DNA from: Pseudomonadota bacterium
Lineage (GTDB): Bacteria > Pseudomonadota > Alphaproteobacteria > Azospirillales > Azospirillaceae
Direction of reading: 5' to 3'
NCBI GenBank assembly: GCA_023411035.1
Contig: JAEYPE010000224.1
Location: forward strand, 21,272 to 85,271
Length of the DNA stretch: 64,000 bases
Shown here in pieces: positions 16,636 through 24,477 of the stretch. The notes under the pieces are model-generated. The model was not told the DNA's origin. It did no database searches and worked only from the letters and a program-made list of their open reading frames with translations. The translations under genes were made by a program, and so were the position numbers. How positions within the stretch are numbered: the first letter of the stretch is position 1; every line of letters starts with the position of its first letter.

Positions 16636-18105
16636 ATGCCCGATTCATCCCGCCTCGCCCCGCTTCCCATCGGCTCCACCGGCGCGCCGCCGCGCCCCAG
16701 CTTGCTGCGCCATCTGCTGCCCCCCGCGGCGCTGACGCTGGGGGCAGCCTGGGTGGCGGCGCAGCGGTCCTGGCTGTCCGGCCACATCGCCCCCGTCGCG
16801 GGCGCGATGGTGGCGGATGCGCTGGCAACGGTGCTGGCCGCGGCGGCGTGGCTGGGCGCCGCGTGGCTGGGGTCGCGGGTGATCGACCTCGTGGTGGCGC
16901 GCAACGCCCGCGCCACGCCGATGCCGCGCCTGCTGACCGACCTGCTGCGCGCCTTCCTCTACGGGCTGGCGGTGCTGGGCATCCTGGCCTTCGTGCTGGG
17001 GCAGCCGGTGACCGGGCTGGTCGCCACCTCCGGCGTGGTGATCGCCGTTCTGGGCTTCGCGCTGCGCAACATGATCGCCGACATCTTTTCCGGCATCGCC
17101 CTGAACGTCGAGCATCCCTACCGCATCGGCGACTGGGTGGAGCTGACCCCCGGCGTGATCGGGCGGGTGGACGAGATCAACTGGCGCGCCACCCGGCTGG
17201 TCACCCTGGAAGGCACCGCACTGGTGGTGCCGAACGGGTTGGCGGCGGGCAACCGCATCACCAACTACAGCCAGCCCGGCGCCGGATTCCGCGCGGCGGT
17301 GCCGGTCACGCTGGACGCCGAGGTGCCGGTGGCCCGCGCCAGGCGGATCATCCTGTCGGCCATCGTCTGCTGCGACGGCGTGCCGGCGGAGCCGCGGCCC
17401 GACGTGGTGGTGGAGGCCATCACCCTGAACGGCGTCACCTACCAGGCGCGCTTCTGGGTGGCGGACTTTTCCCGGCTGGCCACGACCCGCGACGCCGTGG
17501 CGACCACCATCCTGGAGCATCTGGCCCGCGCCGGGCTGGAGCCGGCCAACCCCAAGCAGGAGATGCGCCGCCGCAGCAGCCGCCCGCCGCCCTGCTCGAC
17601 GCTGGGGCTGGGCCGGGACCTGCTGTCCCATGTGGACCTGTTCGCCGCCTTCCGCCCGGAGGAACTCGACGAGCTGGCCTCCGGCATGCACCTGCGCCAC
17701 GTCACCGCCGGGGAGGCGGTGGTGCGCCAGGACGAGACCGGCACGTCCCTGTTCCTGGTGGCGGAAGGGGCGCTGGACGTGCGCGGAGCTTTCGCGGGTC
17801 GGACGCTACTGCTCGACCACATGGGGCCGGGCGACGTGTTCGGGGAGATGTCGCTGCTGACCGGCCAGCCGCGCAGCGCGTCGGTGATCGCCAACACCGA
17901 CGCCGTGGTCTATGAGTTGGACAAGGAAACGCTCGACCCCATCCTGCGCCGCCGTCCGGAGCTGGCCGCCCGGCTGGCCGACCTGATGGGCCTGCGCCAG
18001 CGCCGCAACGACGCCCACCGCCGCGCCAGCGCCTCCGCCGCCGTGACGCCCGCCGCGACGGAGCACGACCTGCTCGCCCGGCTGAAGACCTTCTTCAGCC
18101 TGTGA
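16636..18105 (+). CDS. MscS-family channel with C-terminal cyclic-nucleotide-binding domain
   Basis: A 489-residue membrane protein. Four hydrophobic segments (about 30-50, 58-82, 100-125, 128-150) lead into the MscS pore and beta domain (SGVVIAVLGFALRNMIADIFSG, then GDWVELTPGVIGRVDEINWR). From about residue 330 there is a cNMP-binding domain with FGEMSLLTGQPRSASV, keeping the Glu and Arg of the ligand cassette. This is the bCNG architecture, in which gating responds to cyclic nucleotide more than to tension. It is divergent from the cluster encoding a nucleotide cyclase. The ribosome site AGGAGG is rather far (about 13 bases) from the ATG. Confidence 0.9.
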   Translation: MPDSSRLAPLPIGSTGAPPRPSLLRHLLPPAALTLGAAWVAAQRSWLSGHIAPVAGAMVADALATVLAAAAWLGAAWLGSRVIDLVVARNARATPMPRLLTDLLRAFLYGLAVLGILAFVLGQPVTGLVATSGVVIAVLGFALRNMIADIFSGIALNVEHPYRIGDWVELTPGVIGRVDEINWRATRLVTLEGTALVVPNGLAAGNRITNYSQPGAGFRAAVPVTLDAEVPVARARRIILSAIVCCDGVPAEPRPDVVVEAITLNGVTYQARFWVADFSRLATTRDAVATTILEHLARAGLEPANPKQEMRRRSSRPPPCSTLGLGRDLLSHVDLFAAFRPEELDELASGMHLRHVTAGEAVVRQDETGTSLFLVAEGALDVRGAFAGRTLLLDHMGPGDVFGEMSLLTGQPRSASVIANTDAVVYELDKETLDPILRRRPELAARLADLMGLRQRRNDAHRRASASAAVTPAATEHDLLARLKTFFSL

Positions 18106-18108
18106 TGG

Positions 18109-19275
18109 TCAGTTCAACGGAGAGAAGGGCATTCCCGCCTGCGCCATCGCCTTTTCGATGACCTCCGCCGAGGTCTGGTTGAACAGTTGCAGCAGCAGAT
18201 CGTCGATTTCCCGGTCCTGGCTGTTGCCGCAGGCGTCGAACAGGGTGGCGATGGCCTCCGTCTGGAAGCGCTCGCGCCCCTCATCCCCGCCCCGGTAGTC
18301 CAGCGCCTTCGCCACCGCGATGGCGACGCGGAAGGGCTTCAGCAAGGTGAAGGACAGGCCGGCCTTGGCGAACAGCCCCTTCAGCGCGTGCGGCCCGCCG
18401 TCCCAGGCGAGTTGCCGGGCGTTTTCCAGGCGCAGGTTGGCGCGCACGGCGATGCCGGCGTCGAACAGCGCGATCTCCCCGGCGCAGAGCGCGCGGAACA
18501 GCAGCGGCGCGGTCAGCCGCCCGCGGATCAGCAGATGCCGGGCCAGAAGCTCCACATCCGCCTCCCGCGGGGTCAGCGGCTTCAGAAGGAGCAGGGTCAC
18601 CGCCTCCCGCGCGCGCTCCACCAGAATGCCGATCAGGCGGGGGTTCAGCCGCTGGGTGCGGATCAGCCGGTTCCGGATTTCCTCCGACACGAACAGGATC
18701 AGCTTTTCCACCACCGCCGCCGACAGGTCGGGCCGCGCCGCCATGGCCTCGTTCACCGTGGCGACGCCGCCCCAGCGGTCCAGAACGCTGTGCAGGGACG
18801 GTTCCGGGATCACCGCGCCCCGGTTGCGCAGAAGCTCGGTGATGACGATGACGTTGCCGTTGCGCACCAGCGCCTCGGACACCGCGGGCGGGACGGTGCG
18901 GCGCCCGGCGATGGCAAGCTCCTTCGCCGGGCGCCGTTCGCTCAGGATGTCCAGCAGCACCCCTTCGCTGAGCTTGTCCGCGTGGCGCAGGATGGGAAAG
19001 GCCACCCGGTCCACGTCGCGGGCCAGCTTCTCCGCCAACGGCTCCGTCAGCAGGGAGGAGTTGTGGATCTGCCACGCCACCGCCTCGCGCACGGCGGTCA
19101 CCGCGTCGGCGGCGAAGCGTTGCAGGATGTCCAGCGCCAGCGCCCGTTCCGTGTCGGCCAGTTCGCCCGCTTCCAGGTCGCGCACCAGACGGGTCATGGT
19201 GTCGATGCGCGCCTGGGCGTCGGGCGCCGCCAGCAGTCGTTCGACGTCCTTCTGGCTGAGGGACCGCTTCGGCAT
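18109..19275 (-). CDS. DUF2336 family protein
   Basis: A 388-residue all-helical, HEAT-like protein of the DUF2336 family, common in Rhodospirillales and other alphaproteobacteria. No signal peptide or membrane segment is present. Recurrent helix pairs such as LSEGVLLDILSER, RNGNVIVITELLRN and RPDLSAAVVEKLILF fit a repeat scaffold that binds other proteins. Function is unknown. Its stop is three bases from the stop of the convergent channel gene, with no terminator between. It is separated by 31 bp from the regulator gene upstream, so the two may be one transcript. Confidence 0.82.
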   Translation of the reverse strand: MPKRSLSQKDVERLLAAPDAQARIDTMTRLVRDLEAGELADTERALALDILQRFAADAVTAVREAVAWQIHNSSLLTEPLAEKLARDVDRVAFPILRHADKLSEGVLLDILSERRPAKELAIAGRRTVPPAVSEALVRNGNVIVITELLRNRGAVIPEPSLHSVLDRWGGVATVNEAMAARPDLSAAVVEKLILFVSEEIRNRLIRTQRLNPRLIGILVERAREAVTLLLLKPLTPREADVELLARHLLIRGRLTAPLLFRALCAGEIALFDAGIAVRANLRLENARQLAWDGGPHALKGLFAKAGLSFTLLKPFRVAIAVAKALDYRGGDEGRERFQTEAIATLFDACGNSQDREIDDLLLQLFNQTSAEVIEKAMAQAGMPFSPLN

Positions 19276-19306
19276 GCGCTGTGTCTTCCGGAACCGCCGC
19301 TCGGGA

Positions 19307-19885
19307 TCAGTATTCCGGTGTATCGTAGCGGATCAGATCGCTCCACGCCCGCTCCAATCGGCGCAACGTGCGGTAGGTCGTCTCCAAATCCGCCGCCTCC
19401 TCGTCGGAACGGATCAGCGCCTCGCTCCGGACGGCCTCCAGCCCGCGCAGCGCCTCGCACAGCCGCAGCCCGCGTTCGGACAGCCGCAGCCGCGCCGTGC
19501 GCCGGTCGCGCTGCGAGGCGGAACGATCCACATAGCCCGCCTCCACCAGATGCTTCAGATTGTAGGAGGCGTTGGAGCCGAGATAGTAGCCGCGCTCCAG
19601 CAGGTCGCGCACCGACAGTTCCTCCCCGCCGATGTTGATCAGCATCAGGGCCTGTCCGGGGCTGAGATCGTCGATCCCGATGCGCGCCAGTTCCATCCGC
19701 AGCACGTCCAGGAACCGCCGGGTCATGCTTTCGATGATGCGGCCAAGGTCGGTGTAGACGGCTGGCACGGTCGTGGAAACGGCGGGGCGGCCCGAAACGG
19801 CGTCTTCCGGCCCGGCTGGCGGCCCTACTGGCGGCCCGGCTGGCCGCGCGGCTGGGGTCGGCTGCTGATTGGCGGCGGCGCTCAT
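19307..19885 (-). CDS. MarR-type regulator, LdtR-like
   Basis: A 192-residue winged-helix regulator. About 40 disordered Pro/Ala-rich residues precede a domain with LSPGQALMLINIGGEELSVRDL and RGYYLGSNASYNLKHL, the signature of the LdtR-type MarR family of alphaproteobacteria, and a wing DRSASQRDRRTARLRL. LdtR in Liberibacter controls an L,D-transpeptidase gene and osmotic tolerance; whether that holds here is unknown. An inverted repeat CGTTC-N7-GAACG lies about 45 bp upstream of the start and could be its own operator. Confidence 0.82.
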   Translation of the reverse strand: MSAAANQQPTPAARPAGPPVGPPAGPEDAVSGRPAVSTTVPAVYTDLGRIIESMTRRFLDVLRMELARIGIDDLSPGQALMLINIGGEELSVRDLLERGYYLGSNASYNLKHLVEAGYVDRSASQRDRRTARLRLSERGLRLCEALRGLEAVRSEALIRSDEEAADLETTYRTLRRLERAWSDLIRYDTPEY

Positions 19886-19927
19886 CGCGATACTCCCGCT
19901 TTGAAATGAACCTTCATGATGGGGCGT

Positions 19928-19944
19928 CGTTCCGATTCCGAACG
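19928..19944 (-). promoter_or_regulatory. inverted repeat upstream of the LdtR-like gene
   Basis: CGTTC and GAACG are separated by seven bases, next to an AT-rich stretch (19980-20012) that may hold the promoter. The position suits autoregulation by a MarR protein; this is inferred from symmetry and location only. Confidence 0.35.
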
Positions 19945-20154
19945 GTGGACGGTTCGCGCGTCCTTCTGCCGCAAGAATGAAAAGATTTTAGCTTAATTAG
20001 TCGAAACAATGATGGGACATGCGGCCCTGCGTTCCGGAACCGCCCTTCCCAGCGCCTGTTGCTCCCCTGTCCCAGCACGCGACAGGAGCCCGACGATGCC
20101 CCACCCCGCACGCCGCCCCGACGCCGCGCACGCCTACCGTCGGAGGGCCCGCTG

Positions 20155-21120
20155 ATGCGCAGCGGGTTGGCGCTCGCCGCCGGTCTGCTGGCCGGCCTGT
20201 GGCTGGATACCAACCGGCGCACCAACCGGGCGGAACGCACACACCCGCCGGCTGGCCGCTTCATGGATGCCGGCGGCACGCGCCTGCATTACCTGGACCG
20301 CGGACCGAAGGACCGCGCGGCGCGGCCCGTGGTGTTCCTGCACGGAAACGGCACCACCGCCGACGACTGGGCGCTGAGCCTGCTGGACGAGGCGTCGCGG
20401 CGCTGGCGCTGCGTCTGCTTCGACCGGCCCGGCCACGGCTACAGCGAGGCGACGCCGCGGCGCGACGCCGGCCCCGCCGCCCAAGCGGCGCTGCTGCGCG
20501 GCGCCGTCCGCAAGCTTGGGCTGGAGCGTCCCATCGTCGTCGGTCATTCGCTGGCCGGGGCGGTGGCGCTGGCCTGGGCGCTGGATTTCCCGGAGGAGGT
20601 CGGCGGTCTGGTCATCCTGTCGGCCTTCACCCACCCGGCCCCACGGCTCGACTTCATCCCCTTCATGGGACCGGCCATTCCCGCGGCCGGACCGCTGCTC
20701 AGCCACACCGTTCTTCCGCCGGTGGACCGGCTGATCCTGCCGGCGCTGATGCGCCGCGTCTTCGAGCCGAACCCCGTGCCGCCCGGCTACGACCAACTGC
20801 CCCCGGATCTTCTGCTGCGCCCCACGCAGTTGGAGGCCGCCGCCGAACAACTGGCCGCGCTGATCCCCGGCGTGGCGGCAATGGCGTCCCGCTATCCGGA
20901 AATCCGTTGCCCAACGTCCATCGTCGCGGGGGAAGAGGACCGCATCGTCGATCCGCACGCCCACGCGGCGCCCCTGCACGACGCGATCGGGGGATCGACC
21001 CTGCATCTTCTGGCCGGGACCGGCCATATGCCGCACCACGCCCGCCCGGACGCGGTGCTTGCCGCCATCGAACGGGCGGAGCGTGCCATGGAGGTCGAGC
21101 CGGTCCACGCGGCTACATGA
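20155..21120 (+). CDS. alpha/beta hydrolase
   Basis: A 321-residue alpha/beta-fold hydrolase with an N-terminal hydrophobic anchor (SGLALAAGLLAGLWL). The oxyanion segment FLHGNGTTADDW, nucleophile elbow VGHSLAG, catalytic Asp in EEDRIVDP and His in GTGHMPHH are all present, so the triad is complete. The ATG at 20155 has GGAGGG seven bases upstream; the longer open frame from 20059 has no comparable site. It is divergent from the LdtR-like regulator. The substrate is unknown; relatives include epoxide hydrolases, haloperoxidase-like esterases and lipases. Confidence 0.87.
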   Translation: MRSGLALAAGLLAGLWLDTNRRTNRAERTHPPAGRFMDAGGTRLHYLDRGPKDRAARPVVFLHGNGTTADDWALSLLDEASRRWRCVCFDRPGHGYSEATPRRDAGPAAQAALLRGAVRKLGLERPIVVGHSLAGAVALAWALDFPEEVGGLVILSAFTHPAPRLDFIPFMGPAIPAAGPLLSHTVLPPVDRLILPALMRRVFEPNPVPPGYDQLPPDLLLRPTQLEAAAEQLAALIPGVAAMASRYPEIRCPTSIVAGEEDRIVDPHAHAAPLHDAIGGSTLHLLAGTGHMPHHARPDAVLAAIERAERAMEVEPVHAAT

Positions 21121-21267
21121 GTCTGCCTTCCTGATTCGGCGACCGGGGATTGCGACTCGAAAAAAACGACTCGCGGCGACTCGGGTGAGCGATGGTTAAC
21201 AATTTGGTTACGATCCGGGACTAACCTTTGGCCATCGCACACTTTCAGCGCCTCAAGGATTCCGCCG

Positions 21268-21603
21268 ATGTCCATGGCCGCCGACGTTGACACCATCGAA
21301 CGCACGTCCATCGTCGCTTACACCCTCCTCAACGAGCTGCACGACGTGCTGGCTCTGCCCAAGGCGCCCGATGACGTGACGCTCGGCATCCTGATGGGGC
21401 TGTCCATGTTCATGGACGACAAGGTGGGCCCGATGCGCTCCAAGCGTCTGATGTCGGAGGCCCCGACCATCGTCCTGAAGACCGACGCCCACGTCACCGC
21501 CGACCAGATGCAGCGGATCATGCCGGTGCTGCGCGCCTTCGGCGATCACCTGAAGGACATGCGCGCCAAGGCCGCCCGCCCGGTGGACGACACGGTCGCC
21601 TGA
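21268..21603 (+). CDS. conserved small protein, unknown function
   Basis: A 111-residue acidic, probably helical cytosolic protein with no signal peptide. I do not recognise a named family. Codon use is normal for the window and AAGGA precedes the ATG at 21268. The 147-bp region upstream contains GGTTA direct repeats at about 21193 and 21205 and a TAACC at about 21222. A strong terminator follows, so it is a single-gene transcript. Confidence 0.65.
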   Translation: MSMAADVDTIERTSIVAYTLLNELHDVLALPKAPDDVTLGILMGLSMFMDDKVGPMRSKRLMSEAPTIVLKTDAHVTADQMQRIMPVLRAFGDHLKDMRAKAARPVDDTVA

Positions 21604-21619
21604 CCGGCATTCCCTTTTT

Positions 21620-21661
21620 CCGATTGCGCCCTTTATCCGATTGCGCCCTTTATCCGATTGC
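21620..21661. repeat. 17-bp direct repeat, two full copies and a part
   Basis: ccgattgcgccctttat occurs at 21620-21636 and 21637-21653, with an 8-bp partial third copy. It lies between the stop at 21603 and the terminator hairpin. It looks like a slippage duplication in non-coding DNA. Confidence 0.8.
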
Positions 21662-21667
21662 AATGAT

Positions 21668-21696
21668 AAGGCCCGGCCCGCAAAGGCCGGGCCTTT
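21668..21696 (+). terminator. rho-independent terminator
   Basis: A perfect 11-bp stem AAGGCCCGGCC / GGCCGGGCCTT encloses CGCAAA and ends in a short T run. It closes the transcript of the 111-residue protein gene. Confidence 0.85.
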
Positions 21697-21810
21697 CGCC
21701 GTTCGGGACCCCGGCTTGACCAATTCGGCAATTCGGCGGATGCTGAACACATTCGTCCACCGGAGGTTCACAACCGGCGGGCAGGATGCAACGCAGGGGC
21801 GGCTTCGGCC

Positions 21811-22137
21811 ATGGAACCGCTTTTCGGGGATTGGGTCTGGACACTGGCCATCGCGGCCCTTCTGGCGGGCGCGACGATCAGCGTCATCGTTCTGGCCGCC
21901 GTGGGCTCGATCCGCCGCAGCGTGAACGAAGGCGGCGCCCGGCAGTCCCAGCAGATTCGCAAACTGGCGGAGAACGTCGCCACCCTGAACGCCCAGCGGC
22001 AGGCCGCCGAGTTGAGCATCCAGCAGTTGACCGAGGCGAACCGCAAACTGGCGGAGGAGGTCGCGGCGCTGGGTGAACGGCTGCGCGACGCGGACTCCGC
22101 CCCCCGTATCTCAGGCACCGCAAGGCTTCTTCATTGA
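21811..22137 (+). CDS. small membrane-anchored coiled-coil protein
   Basis: A 108-residue protein: one N-terminal membrane helix (about 8-33, WTLAIAALLAGATISVIVL) followed by a heptad-rich region (about 45-95, with QIRKLAENVATLNAQRQ). The family is not recognised; the architecture suits a membrane-tethered scaffold. Its stop is nine bases before the ATG of the methyltransferase gene, so they are likely co-transcribed. Confidence 0.65.
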   Translation: MEPLFGDWVWTLAIAALLAGATISVIVLAAVGSIRRSVNEGGARQSQQIRKLAENVATLNAQRQAAELSIQQLTEANRKLAEEVAALGERLRDADSAPRISGTARLLH

Positions 22138-22145
22138 CCACGCCA

Positions 22146-22985
22146 ATGTCTCCCGACGGCCCCATTTCTCCTGATGGCAATGCCGAGCGCGCCCGCTGGA
22201 CCGCCAGCGCCCAAGCCTGGGACCGCTGGGCCGATCCCATGGCCGATCTGGCGGACAAGCTGAACCAGCCCCTGCTGGACGCCGCCGGAGTGATGGCGGG
22301 CGACCGGATACTGGACCTCGCCTCCGGAGCCGGCGAACCCGCGCTGAGCGCCGCGCGCCGCGCCGGGCCGGGCGGGCTGGTGGTGGGCAGCGACCTCGTG
22401 CCCGGCATGATGGCCGGCGCCCTGCGCCGCGCGGCGGATATGGGGGACGGATCACGCCCGGTCTTCGCCGCCGCCGACATGACCGCCCTTCCCTTCGCGG
22501 CGGGAGCCTTCGACCGGGTGACCTGCCGGTTCGGGATCATGTTCGTCCCCGACGTGGCGGCGGCCCTGGCCGAGTTGCGGCGCGTGCTGCGCCCGGGTGG
22601 CGCCGCGGCCTTCATGGTCTGGGGGCCGCGCGCCGGCAACACCCTGTTCGATCAGGTGGGCGATGCCGTCGCCGCCCAACTGGGAGAGGACCGCAGCCTC
22701 GACCCGCTGTTCCGCTTCGCCGCCCCCGGCACGCTGGCGGAGACGATGCGCGCCGCCGGCTTCGCCAGCGTGACCGAGACGGACATCACCCCCGTCCGCA
22801 AGGCGCCCCGCGGCCAGCCCTTCTGGCGCGCCACCCTGGACATGAGCTTCGGCCACCGCCTGCACGGCCTCGCGCCCGAGCGGCGCACCACCCTGGAGGC
22901 CGAGGTCGCCCGCCGCTTCGACGCCCTGGCGACCGGCGAGATCGTCCCCCTGCCCGCCCACGTCCGCATCGTCGCCGGCACATAG
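22146..22985 (+). CDS. class I SAM-dependent methyltransferase
   Basis: A 279-residue methyltransferase of the UbiE/type-11 kind. SAM motif I reads DRILDLASGAGEPALSAA, followed by VVGSDLVPGMM, AADMTALPFAAGAFDRVTCRFGIMFVPD and LRRVLRPGG. I take the ATG at 22146; a TTG at 22134 overlapping the previous stop is also possible and no strong ribosome site favours either. Substrate unknown; the fold is used for quinones, small metabolites and lipids. Confidence 0.85.
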   Translation: MSPDGPISPDGNAERARWTASAQAWDRWADPMADLADKLNQPLLDAAGVMAGDRILDLASGAGEPALSAARRAGPGGLVVGSDLVPGMMAGALRRAADMGDGSRPVFAAADMTALPFAAGAFDRVTCRFGIMFVPDVAAALAELRRVLRPGGAAAFMVWGPRAGNTLFDQVGDAVAAQLGEDRSLDPLFRFAAPGTLAETMRAAGFASVTETDITPVRKAPRGQPFWRATLDMSFGHRLHGLAPERRTTLEAEVARRFDALATGEIVPLPAHVRIVAGT

Positions 22986-22988
22986 CAA

Positions 22989-23030
22989 TTCCCTCCCCTG
23001 CAAAGCGGGGGAGGGTCAGGGAGGGGGCAA
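22989..23030. repeat. dispersed C/G hairpin repeat
   Basis: CCCTCCCCTGCAAAGCGGGG-type hairpin with the tail TCAGGGAGGGGGCAA, just after the methyltransferase stop. It is the copy closest to the apparent family consensus and may end that transcript. Confidence 0.75.
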
Positions 23031-23039
23031 CACCTCTCC

Positions 23040-23440
23040 ACCTCGACGACGCGCCCAAAAGCCGCATTAACCGCGCCCGTGCCTTTATTTGGATGGTACG
23101 CGCCAACGGAATTCATCCGTCCGGCATCCAAAAGGAGGTGACGCGCTTAAGAAAGTTCCTAAAGCGGTTCCGATACTTCTGGTTCCGGATGAAATTCGAG
23201 TTCGAAGCCGGCTTCAACCGGGGCCGTCCTCGCTGAGGACCAAAGGGCGAGGCCGGGAAACCGGTTTCGCCTCCAGCGAACGGAAGGCGCGCCACCTCTT
23301 TGCTCCATAAACTACCACAGCCCTCGAAACCGTCAAACGCCGTAAAAAGGATAAAACGGAGTCGGCGCACGGTGAGCGATACCGCCCCTCCCTCACCATT
23401 CAGTGGGTGCATCATGCTTGAAACATAAACATAACGAAAT
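23040..23440. other. non-coding junction before the AT-rich island
   Basis: No supported gene lies here. Base composition changes from GC-rich to mixed. A GTCCTC-GCT-GAGGAC hairpin lies at 23226-23240. Short open frames on both strands (for example 23089-23310 plus, 23113-23511 minus) have no ribosome site or recognised family. The stretch could be the remnant of a repeated or mobile element. Confidence 0.45.
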
Positions 23441-24208
23441 CTATTTTCTATTCCGCAACAAGACAACCGCTTTTCTGAGAATAGATGATATAAATGCACT
23501 GCACGACCCATAAAATGATAACGTCATATCTTTATCAATAGTGTACTTGTCTCCAACCTTTAGTATGCTATGCGGACATTTCCGAACAAACTCACTATCA
23601 ACAACACCTCTTCTATGTAAAACAATATTTCTCATTGCACACAACTCCGTAAGGATATCAATTTGACAATCAGTCAAAATCGGAGAAAGCTCCAAAACAT
23701 CTAATATCGATTGATATCTCCTTACTACATTCTCATCATCAACAGCATTTTCTACAGCGCGGAACAGTCTTTTGTAATTTCCAAATTGAGAGAAATTTGC
23801 GTTTTGCTTGAACCTTATATCTTTAAATCTTTCATGGAGCTTTTCGATTGTTGATGGGTGCTTTATTAAATAATTAACGAAAATATCTTCCACTAATGTT
23901 TCGATTGAAACCCAGAATCCTATTGCACAATGCGTACGTGACTTTGGGAATCCTTTATCATTCTCTTCCAAAGCTAGACTTAACTGATCTGATACATCCT
24001 TCATAAAATCTATGAACGGAGCATCATTCACAGGACACGCTTTAATTCGTGGATTGATAGCAGATAAAACACAGATCGCCATAATACCTTTCTCAGTTAG
24101 ACCAATCACCTTCATCTCTTCAACCAAATTCAGCAAACTGTCTGAAATAGGGTCAAGAAGCCAACCAGCCACATCCTCAGAACAACCATCGACGGAATTA
24201 CCGTTCAT
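23441..24208 (-). CDS. HEPN-like protein in an AT-rich island
   Basis: A 255-residue cytosolic protein whose composition is strikingly AT-rich against all neighbours, a sign of horizontal transfer. The C-terminal half contains CAMRNIVLHRRG, matching the RNxxxH (R-X4-6-H) motif of HEPN ribonuclease domains, and the preceding helices (GFWVSIETLVEDIFVNYLI) fit the RiboL-PSP/MAE_28990-like HEPN pattern. Many HEPN proteins are toxins or defence RNases, usually paired with an antitoxin; no partner is visible here. The frame is intact and ends without truncation. The HEPN assignment is by motif and moderately sure; activity is inferred. Confidence 0.6.
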   Translation of the reverse strand: MNGNSVDGCSEDVAGWLLDPISDSLLNLVEEMKVIGLTEKGIMAICVLSAINPRIKACPVNDAPFIDFMKDVSDQLSLALEENDKGFPKSRTHCAIGFWVSIETLVEDIFVNYLIKHPSTIEKLHERFKDIRFKQNANFSQFGNYKRLFRAVENAVDDENVVRRYQSILDVLELSPILTDCQIDILTELCAMRNIVLHRRGVVDSEFVRKCPHSILKVGDKYTIDKDMTLSFYGSCSAFISSILRKAVVLLRNRK

Positions 24209-24477
24209 GCTCTTACTCGCTCATTCGCAATATTTTTCATTTGCGCACAATCCAGCTAAATAGCGCCACACTTATGCCGCAACCATTTTTCAATTATAAA
24301 TTGCCTAATATTATCAAGAGCCACCTTCATAGCTCGTCAAACCCTTCTTGTTCGCCAAATTCTGTTAAACAAAGCAAAGCATACCTCAATAGCGCGCAAC
24401 ATCATCGGAAAAATATTCTATAATAGTTTGCTCTCCGTTATACCGCCACGCGTAAAAGCCTATACACTCCGCGTCCC
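24209..24477. other. AT-rich intergenic region
   Basis: This 269-bp segment continues the low-GC island up to the helicase gene. Only a 60-codon open frame without a ribosome site was found. It probably holds the HEPN gene promoter (minus) and the helicase promoter (plus); AT-rich hexamers are too many to choose one. Confidence 0.4.

Noticed and set aside
21620..21661. CRISPR-like direct repeats
   Set aside because: Units are adjacent without spacers and only 17 bp; a simple slippage duplication. No cas gene is present.
23150..23260. Possible tRNA (GTTCGAA-like T-loop)
   Set aside because: No acceptor or anticodon stems can be formed around it.
23089..23310. 73-codon frame at the island edge
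   Set aside because: No family, no ribosome site, open on both strands; treated as possible element remnant.
24241..24423. 60-codon frame in the AT-rich gap
   Set aside because: No ribosome site or similarity; could not be supported as an antitoxin.
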